Numbered from the stretch's first letter, positions 1 through 8,227 are shown. The stretch is 64,000 nucleotides of DNA from Luteimicrobium sp042670205 (GCF_042670205.1 NZ_JBHUWD010000006.1:84705-148704), one strand, 5' to 3'. Numbers and translations are program-made. The notes: a model not told the origin generated them from the letters alone.

Positions 1-800
1 GCCAGGATCTGGCCCAGGTCGAGGTAGTTGGAGCGAATCCGGTCGCGCCCCGGCGGTGTGTCGTCGTCGGGGTGGTCGCGCAGCCCCGCCTCGACGCTCG
101 TGCGGCGTCGGACCACCTCAGCGGCCCGGTCGGAGAGGCTGACCGGCGACGACCCCGCGGGCCCGCCGAGGCACTTCTGCAGGCCCGCGGTCGCGGCGTC
201 GACGCCCCAGTCGTCCATCGCGAACGCGTTGCCCCCGAGCGAGGCCGTGACGTCCGTGTACAGGAGGGTGCCGCGCTCGCGGCAGACGGCGCCGATCTCC
301 TCGAGCGGCTGCGCGACCGTCGTCGAGGTGTCGCCGTGGACCAGGGCGAGGAGGTGGGGCCGGGTCGCGTCGAGGGCCGCCACGAGCTCCGACGTCGGGA
401 AGACCGTGCCCCACTCGCGCTCGACGACGTGCACCTCGGCGCCCGCACGCTCCGAGATCTCGCGCAGCAGGTGCCCGAAGCGGCCGAAGACCGGGACGAG
501 CACGCGGTCGCCTGGCGACACCAGCGAGACGATCGCCGCCTCGATCCCCGCGCGCGAGGTGCCGTCGACCAGGAGGGTCGCGTCGTTCGTCGTTCGGAAG
601 ACGGTGCGGTAGAGCGCCTGCGTCTGCGCCATGTACCCGGTCATCACGGGGTCGTACTGCCCGACGAGCGCCGCTGACATGGCGCGCAGCACACGCGGGT
701 CGGCGTCGATCGGGCCGGGTCCCATGAGGAGGCGGCGGGGAGGGTCGACGGCCTCGGGCGCCGCTGCGGGCGCTTCCGGGCGGGTGTCGAGGGTCGTCAT
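1..800 (-). CDS. pucG: PucG-like (S)-ureidoglycine--glyoxylate aminotransferase, 3' end beyond window
   Basis: Class V PLP-dependent aminotransferase; 266 codons are visible before the gene runs off the left edge. The N-terminal MGPGPIDADPRVLRAMS block, the GQYDPVMTGYM stretch, LVDGTSRAG, PVFGRFGHL, GDTSTT and the PLP-lysine motif LQKCLGG (Lys about 209) match the PucG / alanine-glyoxylate aminotransferase group that I know from B. subtilis PucG. PucG transaminates ureidoglycine, an allantoin breakdown product, with glyoxylate. The ATG at 798-800 overlaps the stop of the upstream amidase gene (ATGA), so it is the last visible member of a minus-strand operon. The exact amino donor cannot be read from sequence, and a serine/alanine-glyoxylate role is possible. 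Other allantoin genes would be expected beyond the left edge if the ureidoglycine role is right. Confidence 0.8.
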   Translation of the reverse strand, partial: MTTLDTRPEAPAAAPEAVDPPRRLLMGPGPIDADPRVLRAMSAALVGQYDPVMTGYMAQTQALYRTVFRTTNDATLLVDGTSRAGIEAAIVSLVSPGDRVLVPVFGRFGHLLREISERAGAEVHVVEREWGTVFPTSELVAALDATRPHLLALVHGDTSTTVAQPLEEIGAVCRERGTLLYTDVTASLGGNAFAMDDWGVDAATAGLQKCLGGPAGSSPVSLSDRAAEVVRRRTSVEAGLRDHPDDDTPPGRDRIRSNYLDLGQIL

Positions 801-2404
801 GGTGCGGTCCTGTCGGGTCGGGCGGTCACGGGGTCTTCTCGGCGCGAGGCGCGCAGCGCCCCAGCGACCTGCTGCGCGAGGGCGAGCGTCGCGAGGTCGC
901 CGTCGCGCATCCCGACGAACCCGAGGCCGACCGGTGCGCCGTCGACGCCCATCAGGGGTGCCGAGACCGAGGGGCGGCCGGTGATCCCCGCGAGGCACGT
1001 GAGCCGGAGCGTGGCCGTCCGGCTCGCCTCGACGACGCCCTCCGGGGCCGTGGCGTCCGGGGCGGGCGAGGACGCGGACGGGAGCAGGAGGACCCGGCCG
1101 TCGGCGTGCTCCTCGATGCGCTCGCGGGCCTCCGCGACGGCGCGGTCGGCGGCGGCCGCCTCGGCGGCCGTCACCTGCGACGCGGCCCTGAACCGCGCTG
1201 CGACCTCGGGGCCGAGCGCTCCCGGGTGCGCCGTCACCCACGGGCCGTGCTGCCGCCACGCCTCGTACGCCTGGGTGACCCGGAAGGCCTCGTACAGCTC
1301 GCCCAGGTCGCCGACGTCGACCGCGACCGGGTCGACGTCGAAGCCGGCGGCGGTCAGGGCCGCGACGGTCCGCCGGAACTCCTCGGCCACGGACCGGTCG
1401 AGGCCCGCCGACCAGAGGTCGACCACGGCCAGGCGCCCGGCCCCCGCGCGCTGCTGCGCGCCCGCGAGGCCGACGCAGGCGACGTCGAGCAGGGTCGCGG
1501 CGTCGCGCGCGAGCCAGCCCACGGTGTCGTAGCGCGGCGCGAGCGGGACCAGGCCCGCCCGGGAGACGGCGTCGTGCGTCGTCCGCAGGCCCCAAAGTCC
1601 CTGGTAGGACGCGGGCACCCGGATCGAGCCCGCGGTGTCGGTCCCGAGCCCGACGTCGGCCTGGCCGAGCGCGACAGCGGTGGCGGGCCCGCTCGACGAG
1701 CCGCCGGGCAGCCCGCCCGGGACCGCCGGGTTCACGGGCGTGCCGTAGTGCGGGTTGCGACCCGCGACGCTGTACGCGAGCTCGTCCGTGCGCGCGATCC
1801 CGACGACGTCCGCGCCCGCGTCGAGCAGCGCGCGGACCGCCGGTGCGTGGGCCGGCTCTGGCGAGCGCTCGGCGAGGAACGCGGGCACGCCGGCCCCCAC
1901 CGCGTACCCGGCGACGGCGAAGAGGTCCTTGACCGCGACCGTCCGCCCGCGCAGCGGCCCGTCGGGCGCGCCCGCGACGAGCGGGGTGCCCGCGACCCGC
2001 CACACGGAGCCGTCGATCGCGGCCGGGGGAGTGTGGCTCACGTGGGCTGCGGCGACCTTCCAGCCGGCGGCCCCGCGCCGCCAGAGCTGGGTCTGCTGCC
2101 CGACGCCGCCCCCGTCGTTCCGGGTGACGGCGACGACGAGGGCCGCGTCGTCGGTGGCCCGCTGGACGTGCACCCGGCTGATCGTCCGGGCCGGGGCACC
2201 GCCCCGTGTCGCCCGGTACGCGGAGATCCGCTCGTGCCCGACGAGCAGGCCGGCGGCGTCACCGCGGAGCGTGCCCGGCCCGGGGGCGAACAACCGGTCG
2301 AGCGCCGCGAGGTCGTCGGACCCGAGCGCCGTCTCGTAGGCGCGGAACGCCTCGGGCAGCCCCTCAGGGGCGGGGTCGCCCGCGAACGTGGCCGGGACCG
2401 TCAT
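797..2404 (-). CDS. AtzH-like domain fused to amidase-signature hydrolase
   Basis: 535-aa two-domain protein. Residues about 15-130 form a small SnoaL/AtzH-like (DUF3225) domain. Residues about 145-535 are an amidase-signature enzyme with the Ser-cisSer-Lys triad visible as Lys159 (TVAVKDLF), Ser236 (PGGSSSG) and Ser260 (GTDTAGS). In s-triazine degradation, AtzH decarboxylates 1-carboxybiuret and AtzE/AtzF are amidase-signature hydrolases of biuret and allophanate. The fusion therefore suggests a hydrolase acting on a ureido- or carboxyamide intermediate. The start is ATG 2402-2404, overlapping the stop of the acetamidase gene; an upstream extension would run into that gene. It sits between an acetamidase/formamidase and a PucG-like aminotransferase. 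The true substrate is unknown. Confidence 0.8.
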   Translation of the reverse strand: MTVPATFAGDPAPEGLPEAFRAYETALGSDDLAALDRLFAPGPGTLRGDAAGLLVGHERISAYRATRGGAPARTISRVHVQRATDDAALVVAVTRNDGGGVGQQTQLWRRGAAGWKVAAAHVSHTPPAAIDGSVWRVAGTPLVAGAPDGPLRGRTVAVKDLFAVAGYAVGAGVPAFLAERSPEPAHAPAVRALLDAGADVVGIARTDELAYSVAGRNPHYGTPVNPAVPGGLPGGSSSGPATAVALGQADVGLGTDTAGSIRVPASYQGLWGLRTTHDAVSRAGLVPLAPRYDTVGWLARDAATLLDVACVGLAGAQQRAGAGRLAVVDLWSAGLDRSVAEEFRRTVAALTAAGFDVDPVAVDVGDLGELYEAFRVTQAYEAWRQHGPWVTAHPGALGPEVAARFRAASQVTAAEAAAADRAVAEARERIEEHADGRVLLLPSASSPAPDATAPEGVVEASRTATLRLTCLAGITGRPSVSAPLMGVDGAPVGLGFVGMRDGDLATLALAQQVAGALRASRREDPVTARPDRTAP

Positions 2405-3513
2405 GCCACGTCCGCGATCCGGATGCGCGCGTGCACGCCCTTGACCCGGTCGACGACCTGGGAGATGTCGAAGTCGGTCGCCGCGGAGAGGTAGGCGAGC
2501 GCGTGCGCGCGGTCGAAGCCGTAGCGGGCCGTGAGCAGCGCGATCGCGTGGCGCACGCACTGGCGCACCGCCTCGTCGAGGTCCTCGTCCAGGCCCGTCG
2601 GCACGAGGTGGGTCGGCGTCTCGACGAGCGGGCCGTCGAGGAACCCGAAGCGCTCCGCGGCGACCGCCGCGGGCACGACGTCGAAGCGCACCGTCGCGCG
2701 GAGCGAGCCTTCGACGGCAGTCAGCGCGACCTCGCCGTCACCCTGCGCGAAGTGAGGGTCGCCCACGTAGGCGAGCGCCCCCGGCACCTGCACCGGCAGG
2801 TGGAGGGCGGCGCCCGCGGTCAGCAGCCGGATGTCGATGTTGCCACCGTGCGGGCCGGGCGGGACGGAGTGGGCGCGGTCGGCCGTCGCCGTCGCGACTC
2901 CCATGATCCCGAGGAACGGGGCGCCCGGGAACGCGACGGTCCGCCCGCTCGCGCCCCGGGGCATGCGGAGCGTGTAGCCGTCCGGGCCGCCGCCCTCGAG
3001 CCGGGTGAACACGCTCACCGTGCCCGGCCGCTCGGGCAGCTCGCCGGGCAGGGCGCCGCGCCCGTGCCGGTTCGAGACGACGCCGTACGCGACGCGCGGG
3101 ACGGTCTCGACCACGGTCATGGTCAGGACGTCGCCCGGCTCGGCCCCGCGCACGGCGATCGGACCGGTCACGACGTGCGGGCCGTCGTCGTCGGGGTCAC
3201 GATCGAGGCGCGAGGCCGCGAGCGCGACGGCGTCCGCGAGGACGTCGTCCGCGTCGACACCGTGCGCCGCGAAGAACGCGAGCGGGTCACGGCCCTGGTC
3301 CTCGAGCAGACCTTCGTGGCTGACGGTGTCGATCGTGACCTCGGTGCCGCTGTCGACCGTCAGGACGGGCGCGTCGGCGGCGCACGGGAGCCGGCCCCAC
3401 ACGACGTGCCGGGGCTCCGCGCTCAGGTACACCGGTGCCCGGACGGGGCCCTTCCCCGGCTGCAGGGTCGCGACGCCGGCCACGGTCGCGTCGGCCGTCG
3501 TGGCGGCGCTCAC
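2401..3513 (-). CDS. Acetamidase/formamidase family protein
   Basis: 370-aa FmdA/AmdA-family amidohydrolase, which releases ammonia from short amides. Family features are DSGTEVTIDTVSHEG near the N-terminus, the GAEPGDVL and GGNIDIR segments, and YVGDPHFAQGDGEV, the metal-ligand-like region of the family. GTG 3511-3513 is chosen because it makes a GTGA overlap with the stop of the upstream LOG gene, giving translational coupling. It lies in the putative nitrogen-heterocycle operon, where release of formate or ammonia from a ring-opened intermediate would fit. Actual amide specificity cannot be predicted. Confidence 0.85.
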   Translation of the reverse strand: MSAATTADATVAGVATLQPGKGPVRAPVYLSAEPRHVVWGRLPCAADAPVLTVDSGTEVTIDTVSHEGLLEDQGRDPLAFFAAHGVDADDVLADAVALAASRLDRDPDDDGPHVVTGPIAVRGAEPGDVLTMTVVETVPRVAYGVVSNRHGRGALPGELPERPGTVSVFTRLEGGGPDGYTLRMPRGASGRTVAFPGAPFLGIMGVATATADRAHSVPPGPHGGNIDIRLLTAGAALHLPVQVPGALAYVGDPHFAQGDGEVALTAVEGSLRATVRFDVVPAAVAAERFGFLDGPLVETPTHLVPTGLDEDLDEAVRQCVRHAIALLTARYGFDRAHALAYLSAATDFDISQVVDRVKGVHARIRIADVA

Positions 3514-4136
3514 GGCGTGACCGCCGCGGCCATCCGGTCCGCCATCTCCGCGCCCGGCGAGGCGTGCGAGCGTGCGGGTGGGCGGTAGGAGCGGAGGCGC
3601 TCGAGCGCGTCGTCGACCTGGTCCGCGACCACGAGCATGTCGACGTACCGGGGGTGCGTGAAGCCCCGGTCGCGCATGCCCGCGACGAACGCGAGCAGCG
3701 GGTCGAAGTAGCCGCCGACGTTGAGGACGCCGCAGGGCTTCTCGTGCAGCCCGAGCTGTGCCCAGGTCCACTGCTCCGTGAGCTCCTCGAGCGTCCCGGG
3801 CCCGCCGGGGAGGGCGAGGAAGCCGTCCGCGCGCTCGGACATGATCGTCTTGCGCTCGTGCATGCTGTCGACGAGGACGAGCTCGGTGAGGTCGTCGTGC
3901 ACCGCCTCGCGCGCCTGCAGCGCGGCCGGGATCACCCCGGTGACGTGTGCACCCGCCCGGAGCGCGGCGTCCGCGACGGCACCCATGAGGCCGACGTGGC
4001 CACCGCCGTAGACGAGGTCCATGCCGTGCCGGGCGAGCGCGTGCCCGACCTCGACCGCGGCCGCCCGGTAGAGGGGGTCGTGGCCGGGCGCGGAGCCGCA
4101 GAACACCGTGAGCGTGAAGCGTGCGGGGTCGGTCAT
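3510..4136 (-). CDS. LOG family / TIGR00730 Rossmann-fold nucleotide nucleosidase
   Basis: 208 aa. It shows the LOG signature: VFCGSAPG near the N-terminus, VYGGGHVGLMG (about 43-53), MHERK (92-96) and PGGPGTLEE (110-118). LOG enzymes hydrolyse the N-glycosidic bond of purine or cytokinin nucleoside 5'-monophosphates to free base plus ribose 5-phosphate; bacterial homologues such as PpnN act on ordinary nucleotides. Between a Rieske system and amidases it may release, or act on, a modified purine base. It overlaps the downstream acetamidase gene by 4 bp and has a 36-bp gap to the upstream reductase gene. Family assignment is firm; the pathway role is inferred. Confidence 0.88.
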   Translation of the reverse strand: MTDPARFTLTVFCGSAPGHDPLYRAAAVEVGHALARHGMDLVYGGGHVGLMGAVADAALRAGAHVTGVIPAALQAREAVHDDLTELVLVDSMHERKTIMSERADGFLALPGGPGTLEELTEQWTWAQLGLHEKPCGVLNVGGYFDPLLAFVAGMRDRGFTHPRYVDMLVVADQVDDALERLRSYRPPARSHASPGAEMADRMAAAVTP

Positions 4137-4172
4137 CGGGCCTTCTCTCGGGTCGGGAGGGCAGGTCGCCGC

Positions 4173-5138
4173 TCAGACGGCCAGGGTCAGCGTGGGGGTC
4201 TGCGAGCGCGAGCAGCAGACGTTGACCTGCGCGTTCGCGGCGTGCTCGTCGACGGTCTGGACCTCGTCGCGATGGTCGGGGACGCCGTCCACGACGCCCG
4301 TGAGGCACGAGCCGCAGATGCCCTGCTCGCACGACAGGACGACGTCGTACCCGTGGCGCCGCAGCACCTCGGCGATCGTCTCGTCCCCGGCGACCGCCAT
4401 CGCGGTGCCCGTGGACGCGGCCACGACCGTGAACGCGTCGCCGCCCGTCTCCACCGGCGCGGACCGCTCGAAGTGCTCGACGTGCACGTCGGCCCGGGGC
4501 CACTCGAGCGCGGACGCGCAGGCGGTCGCCGACGCGGTGAGGCCGAGCGGGCCGCACACGTAGAGCGCGAGCCCGGGGCGCGGCCTCGGGACGACGGCAG
4601 GGGCCTTGCCGCGGAAGCTGTCGCCGGCGGAGCTGAAGTGCGTGACGACGCGGTCGCGCCACGGGCGCGAGGCGAGGTGTGCGCCGAGCGGCAGCGTCCC
4701 GGCCGACCAGGTGAACACGTGCAGCTCGAACGACCGACCCTCGCGGTGCAGGCGTTCCGCCATCGCGACGAGCGGCGTCAGCCCGATCCCGCCCGCGACG
4801 AGGACGCTGTGCTCGGCCTCCGGGTCGAGCCCGAACGTGTTGCGCGGCACCGAGACCTGCAGCCGGTCGCCCGACCGCACCGTGTCGTGGACCGCCGCCG
4901 AGCCGCCGCGCCCCGCACGCTCGCGCAGGACGCCCACGACGTACCGGCCGGCGTCGTCGTCGCTGCCGAGCAGCGAGTACTGCCGGACGAACCCGCCCAC
5001 GTGCAGGTCGACGTGCGCGCCGGCCTCGAACGGCGGCAACGGGTGCGGGCCCGCCGGGAGCAGCTCGACGAGCACGACGCGCTCGCCGTCCGGAGTGATG
5101 CGCCCGACGACGACGTCCACGAGCTCCCCGGCGCTCAT
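4173..5138 (-). CDS. PDR/VanB-type oxidoreductase (FMN, NAD(P)H, C-terminal 2Fe-2S)
   Basis: 321 aa, the standard length for phthalate dioxygenase reductase-type proteins. Domain order: FMN-binding barrel with RQYSLL (about 52-57), NAD(P)H domain with GGIGLTPL (116-123), and a C-terminal plant-type ferredoxin with cysteines 270, 275, 278 and 308 (CEQGICGSC). It passes electrons from NAD(P)H to the Rieske oxygenase encoded immediately upstream. ATG 5136-5138 overlaps the oxygenase stop codon (ATGA), which fixes the start and shows co-translation. The pair is thus a complete two-component class IA-like monooxygenase/dioxygenase. Confidence 0.93.
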   Translation of the reverse strand: MSAGELVDVVVGRITPDGERVVLVELLPAGPHPLPPFEAGAHVDLHVGGFVRQYSLLGSDDDAGRYVVGVLRERAGRGGSAAVHDTVRSGDRLQVSVPRNTFGLDPEAEHSVLVAGGIGLTPLVAMAERLHREGRSFELHVFTWSAGTLPLGAHLASRPWRDRVVTHFSSAGDSFRGKAPAVVPRPRPGLALYVCGPLGLTASATACASALEWPRADVHVEHFERSAPVETGGDAFTVVAASTGTAMAVAGDETIAEVLRRHGYDVVLSCEQGICGSCLTGVVDGVPDHRDEVQTVDEHAANAQVNVCCSRSQTPTLTLAV

Positions 5139-6214
5139 GCCGTGAAGAACGCGCTCAGAGCCACGTCGCGCAGCGCGCGACGGTAGGCGATCGACGACCG
5201 GTCGGCGGGGATGTGCACCTCGAGCTTCGGGTCGAGCGGCAGGTTCTCGGGCTTCTGGTTCTCGACCATCGCCCTGTCCTCCTCGAAGACCTGGCGGTTG
5301 AAGTCGTAGACGTCCTGGACCGGGCCGTCGGTGTCGAAGTTGCGGCACCGCGCGTCGAACAGCCGGGTCCTGCGCGCCGACACCGGCGAGGCGGCGTTCA
5401 TCATGCTCAGCCGCGCGCCCTCGGGGAAGTGCACGACGAGGCTCGCCGTGAAGGGCACGTGGAGGCGATAGTGCCGGAGCCAGAGGAAGCCGTCCGGGAT
5501 GTCGGCCTCGACCCCGAGCGGCACGTTGCCCATGCTCGACCAGTACTCGGTCTCGAACCCGTCCGCGGTCACGACGGGCGTGTAGTCCGGCACGACCGGG
5601 TTCGAGGAGTCAGCGAACGACTTCTCGTGCACGAAGGCGAAGTGCGCGACGTCGAGGAACCCCTCCACCTGGCGACCGGCGAACGCCTCGATGTCGATCC
5701 ACGGGCAGTTGATCTGCTGGAACCCGGCGTCGTCCCAGTGCGGGACAGGAGGGATGTCCGGCTCGTCGCCGGGCGCGGCCGCGAGGCACGCCCACACGAG
5801 CCCGTAGCGCTCGACGGCGCCGTAGGAGCGCAGGTGCATCCGTTCCGGGATCTTGTCGTCCGGGTGGGCGGGGATCGACGTGCACCGGCCGGCGGCCCCG
5901 AAACGCAGGCCGTGGTACGGGCACTTGATGCCCTTGCCGTCGCGCTGGTCCTCGCCGAGGCTCAGCATCATGCCGCGGTGCGTGCACAGGTTGTCGGCGA
6001 CGACGACCTCGCCGTCGAAGCGGTAGACGACGAGCGGCACGTCGAGAAGGGTCGCGCCGAGCGGGCCCTCGGTGACCTCGTCGCTCTTCGCGACCGGGTA
6101 CCAGAACCGGGTCAGGACCCGCCAGTCGTCCGCGTCGAACGTGAGGTTGCGGGGCATGGGCAGCGGGGGGCGGGCGTCGACGGCGGCGGGTGCGTCGGGG
6201 GTCAGCAAGGACAC
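5135..6214 (-). CDS. Rieske non-heme iron oxygenase, catalytic subunit
   Basis: 359 aa. The Rieske 2Fe-2S motif is CTH at 77-79 and CPYH at 98-101. The mononuclear iron region carries GFLDVAHFAFVH with Asp188, His191 and His196. It resembles the phthalate-, vanillate- and N-demethylase-type oxygenases that act on aromatic or heterocyclic substrates, including N-methyl groups of purines. Start is GTG 6212-6214 with an AGGAG site 5 nt upstream. It is the first long gene of the operon, coupled to its reductase and then to LOG, acetamidase, AtzH-amidase and PucG genes. Substrate unknown; demethylation or hydroxylation of an N-heterocycle is my inference. Confidence 0.93.
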   Translation of the reverse strand: MSLLTPDAPAAVDARPPLPMPRNLTFDADDWRVLTRFWYPVAKSDEVTEGPLGATLLDVPLVVYRFDGEVVVADNLCTHRGMMLSLGEDQRDGKGIKCPYHGLRFGAAGRCTSIPAHPDDKIPERMHLRSYGAVERYGLVWACLAAAPGDEPDIPPVPHWDDAGFQQINCPWIDIEAFAGRQVEGFLDVAHFAFVHEKSFADSSNPVVPDYTPVVTADGFETEYWSSMGNVPLGVEADIPDGFLWLRHYRLHVPFTASLVVHFPEGARLSMMNAASPVSARRTRLFDARCRNFDTDGPVQDVYDFNRQVFEEDRAMVENQKPENLPLDPKLEVHIPADRSSIAYRRALRDVALSAFFTA

Positions 6215-6283
6215 GGGGGCTCCTTCGGGCAGGGGAGACGAGCGAGCGGAGACGGTGGCGACCGCACGACGGCGGGCGGTGGC

Positions 6284-6352
6284 TCAGACGCTCGGATGCC
6301 CGTGGGCAATGGCGCCGCGGTTCCAGCAGGACGGGCGGTGCGAGGGATTCAT
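6284..6352 (-). CDS. 22-aa leader ORF upstream of the Rieske operon
   Basis: Short ORF starting at ATG 6350-6352 with a good Shine-Dalgarno (GGAGG, 9 nt before the start) and ending TGA at 6284-6286, 69 nt before the Rieske GTG start. The peptide starts MNPSHRPSC, then contains WNRGAIAHGH, and has one Cys, one Trp and three His. It lies between the predicted promoter/GlnR box and the first enzyme gene, the position of a translational leader or attenuator peptide. I do not recognise the peptide, so coding is supported only by RBS and position. Confidence 0.5.
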   Translation of the reverse strand: MNPSHRPSCWNRGAIAHGHPSV

Positions 6353-6400
6353 GCGGGCTCGCCTCCTCGTCCGGGAACTCTTCGGCACCTCTCGACGGCG

Positions 6401-6406
6401 ACGCTA
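6401..6406 (-). promoter_or_regulatory. Candidate -10 element of the Rieske operon
   Basis: On the minus strand the hexamer TAGCGT fits a TAnnnT -10 box. It lies 11 bp downstream of the GlnR-type box and about 50 bp upstream of the leader ORF start. No convincing -35 is visible, as expected for an activator-dependent promoter. Confidence 0.3.
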
Positions 6407-6416
6407 ACGACCGCCT

Positions 6417-6432
6417 GTTTCAGTGTCGTTAC
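6417..6432 (-). promoter_or_regulatory. Putative GlnR box
   Basis: Minus strand reads GTAAC, six bases, GAAAC, an exact match to the half-site pair of the actinobacterial GlnR consensus (gTnAC-n6-GaAAC). It lies upstream of a candidate -10 and of the leader ORF, in the orientation of the Rieske/amidase operon. glnR itself is at 30120-30887. A second pair at the next 11-bp step is not recognisable. Nitrogen-limitation control of the operon is inferred. Confidence 0.55.
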
Positions 6433-6578
6433 GGTGCGGAGTCCGCGGTGGGACAGGGTGTTCGGAGCGGGATGCGAGACCCCACCTGGAAGGCGGGCGC
6501 CCGGCGGAGCAGCGAACTGCAGGCCCGTGCTCGGCTCGCACGATCGACAGCGCCCCACACCGCTGCCACCATGGCGAC

Positions 6579-8096
6579 GTGCTGAGTCCCGCCGCGATTC
6601 GAGACGCCCTCGCGGCGGGCGTGATCGCCGCGCGCGCCGACGATCGTGAGGCCCTCGAACAGCTCGAGGGGTGGCTGACCGACGTGTCGGCCGCCGAGTT
6701 CCTGCGGATCGACGGGGAGGCGCGGTTGGCATACGAGTCGGTGCTGGGGCCCGCGTCGGCATGGTCCGAGAAGAGTCTCGCGGGCATGCCCGAGGTCGCC
6801 GTGGTGATCGCGAGCATGCATCCAAGCGGATACGTACGCGAGCGTGCGGTCTCGCGGCTCGACTTCTACCGCTCGCCCTTGGCGCATCGTGCGCTCGCCG
6901 CGCGGGTCGACGATCACGTGGGAGCCGTGCGTGAACCAGCGGTGCGCGCCGTGCTCGGCCGGACGGCTCTCAGTCAGGCGGCCGACCTCGTCCCGATCCT
7001 CTGGGCGCTCAGCGGTCGCGTTCGCGGCGGCGATGTCGTCGAGCCCTACCTGTCCGCCCTCGTCCACGAGCACGGCGAGGAGGTCGTCTGGCGCACGCTT
7101 CGTGCCTCCAACGATCGAGCGGTGCACCGTCACGCGTTCCGGCACAGTGCCAGCGTCGGGCTCCTGACCGTCGAGGAGGCGGCGCGCGACCTGCCACGCG
7201 AGCGTGACCAGGTCGTGCGGAGGACCCTGACGCACGTGATCGCGGACAGCGGGTCGCCGGAGGTCGTCGCGTCCGCGCTCCTGCGGGCCGGTACTGCCGA
7301 GAGTCGTGCCCTCGGGTTGGTTCGCCTGACCGCCGGCCAGGTCCCGGACCGGGACGCGCGGCGTCTCCTGACCGACTCTTCCCTCCTGGTGCGGCTCTGG
7401 GCCCGCGCCCGCTGGTCGGAGAAGGGTCGGAACCCCGAGGCCACGTATCGCGAGATCGTCAGCGACGCCGTGAGCCCGGTCATCCGAGCGCGCGCCTACC
7501 GCGGCATCGTCGAGAGCGGTGGCGTGCTGGACCATGGGGCTCTGCTCAGCCTTGTCCGCTCACCGGAGCCTGCGCTCTGCCGAGCGGGTCTGGAGCTGCT
7601 CGTCGGCCACGTCGTCCCCGCGGACGCGCCGCTGCTGGCGCGCCTCGTCGAGTACGGCTCCTCCGGCGTGGCGCGACGTGCGGCCGATGCGCTCACCACG
7701 TTGCCACCGCGAGCGGTCGACGCGGCCGTGCGGGGCCTGCTCACGTCCCACGATCCGGAGACGCGTCGTCGCGCGTGGCATCTGCTGCGACGTGTGGGTG
7801 ACGCCTGGGACCGGACGCTCGCCGACCTCGAGATGACCTTCGACGACGACGAGTCCAATGCCGAGGGCGCACGTGAGGTCGTTCGGGCTCCGGTGTCCGG
7901 GAACCCGAGCAAGGAGCAGCGCGCACGAGTCGAACGGCTTCTTGCGGGCGCACCGGGCCAGTTCCGCGGCATCGCGTTCGCGGCGGGACTCCCGGTCGCA
8001 GAGCCACTGACCACGCCGGCCGTCGCGCCCGTCGGGGCACCCCCAGGTGTCCTTCACCGCGCGGTGCGCTGGGTGGCGAGGCGGCGCCGAGATTGA
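6579..8096 (+). CDS. HEAT-repeat-like protein of unknown function
   Basis: 505 aa from the GTG at 6579, rich in Ala, Arg and Leu helices that recur every 30-40 residues, for example VRERAVSRLDF, VREPAVRAVLG, RRAADALTTLP and TRRRAWHLLRRVGD. This is typical of HEAT/armadillo-like solenoids that serve as binding scaffolds. No signal peptide, membrane segment or catalytic motif is visible. An in-frame start further upstream (6423) would overlap the GlnR box and adds low-complexity sequence, so I prefer GTG 6579, although no strong RBS precedes it. It is divergent from the Rieske operon and followed by a convergent tRNA gene. Function unknown. Confidence 0.65.
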   Translation: MLSPAAIRDALAAGVIAARADDREALEQLEGWLTDVSAAEFLRIDGEARLAYESVLGPASAWSEKSLAGMPEVAVVIASMHPSGYVRERAVSRLDFYRSPLAHRALAARVDDHVGAVREPAVRAVLGRTALSQAADLVPILWALSGRVRGGDVVEPYLSALVHEHGEEVVWRTLRASNDRAVHRHAFRHSASVGLLTVEEAARDLPRERDQVVRRTLTHVIADSGSPEVVASALLRAGTAESRALGLVRLTAGQVPDRDARRLLTDSSLLVRLWARARWSEKGRNPEATYREIVSDAVSPVIRARAYRGIVESGGVLDHGALLSLVRSPEPALCRAGLELLVGHVVPADAPLLARLVEYGSSGVARRAADALTTLPPRAVDAAVRGLLTSHDPETRRRAWHLLRRVGDAWDRTLADLEMTFDDDESNAEGAREVVRAPVSGNPSKEQRARVERLLAGAPGQFRGIAFAAGLPVAEPLTTPAVAPVGAPPGVLHRAVRWVARRRRD

Positions 8097-8120
8097 GCCG
8101 ACGCAGCCGCGACGCGACAG

Positions 8121-8193
8121 TGGGCCCCGTGGGGCTCGAACCCACAACCTACGGATTAAAAGTCCGCAGCTCTGCCAATTGAGCTAGAGGCCC
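8121..8193 (-). tRNA. tRNA-Lys (anticodon TTT)
   Basis: A complete cloverleaf reads on the minus strand: acceptor GGGCCTC pairs with GGGGCCC, D arm GCTC/GAGC, anticodon loop CTTTTAA with anticodon TTT, and T arm GTGGG-TTCGAGC-CCCAC. The discriminator base is A at 8121, and the CCA end is not encoded. Confidence 0.95.
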
Positions 8194-8221
8194 GGGCGCG
8201 GACGGACCGCGACCCGCCGCG

Positions 8222-8227
8222 AGTCTA
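8222..8227 (-). promoter_or_regulatory. Candidate -10 of the tRNA-Lys gene
   Basis: TAGACT on the minus strand, 28 bp upstream of the mature tRNA 5' end, fits a -10 hexamer. The -35 region is not clear. Confidence 0.3.
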
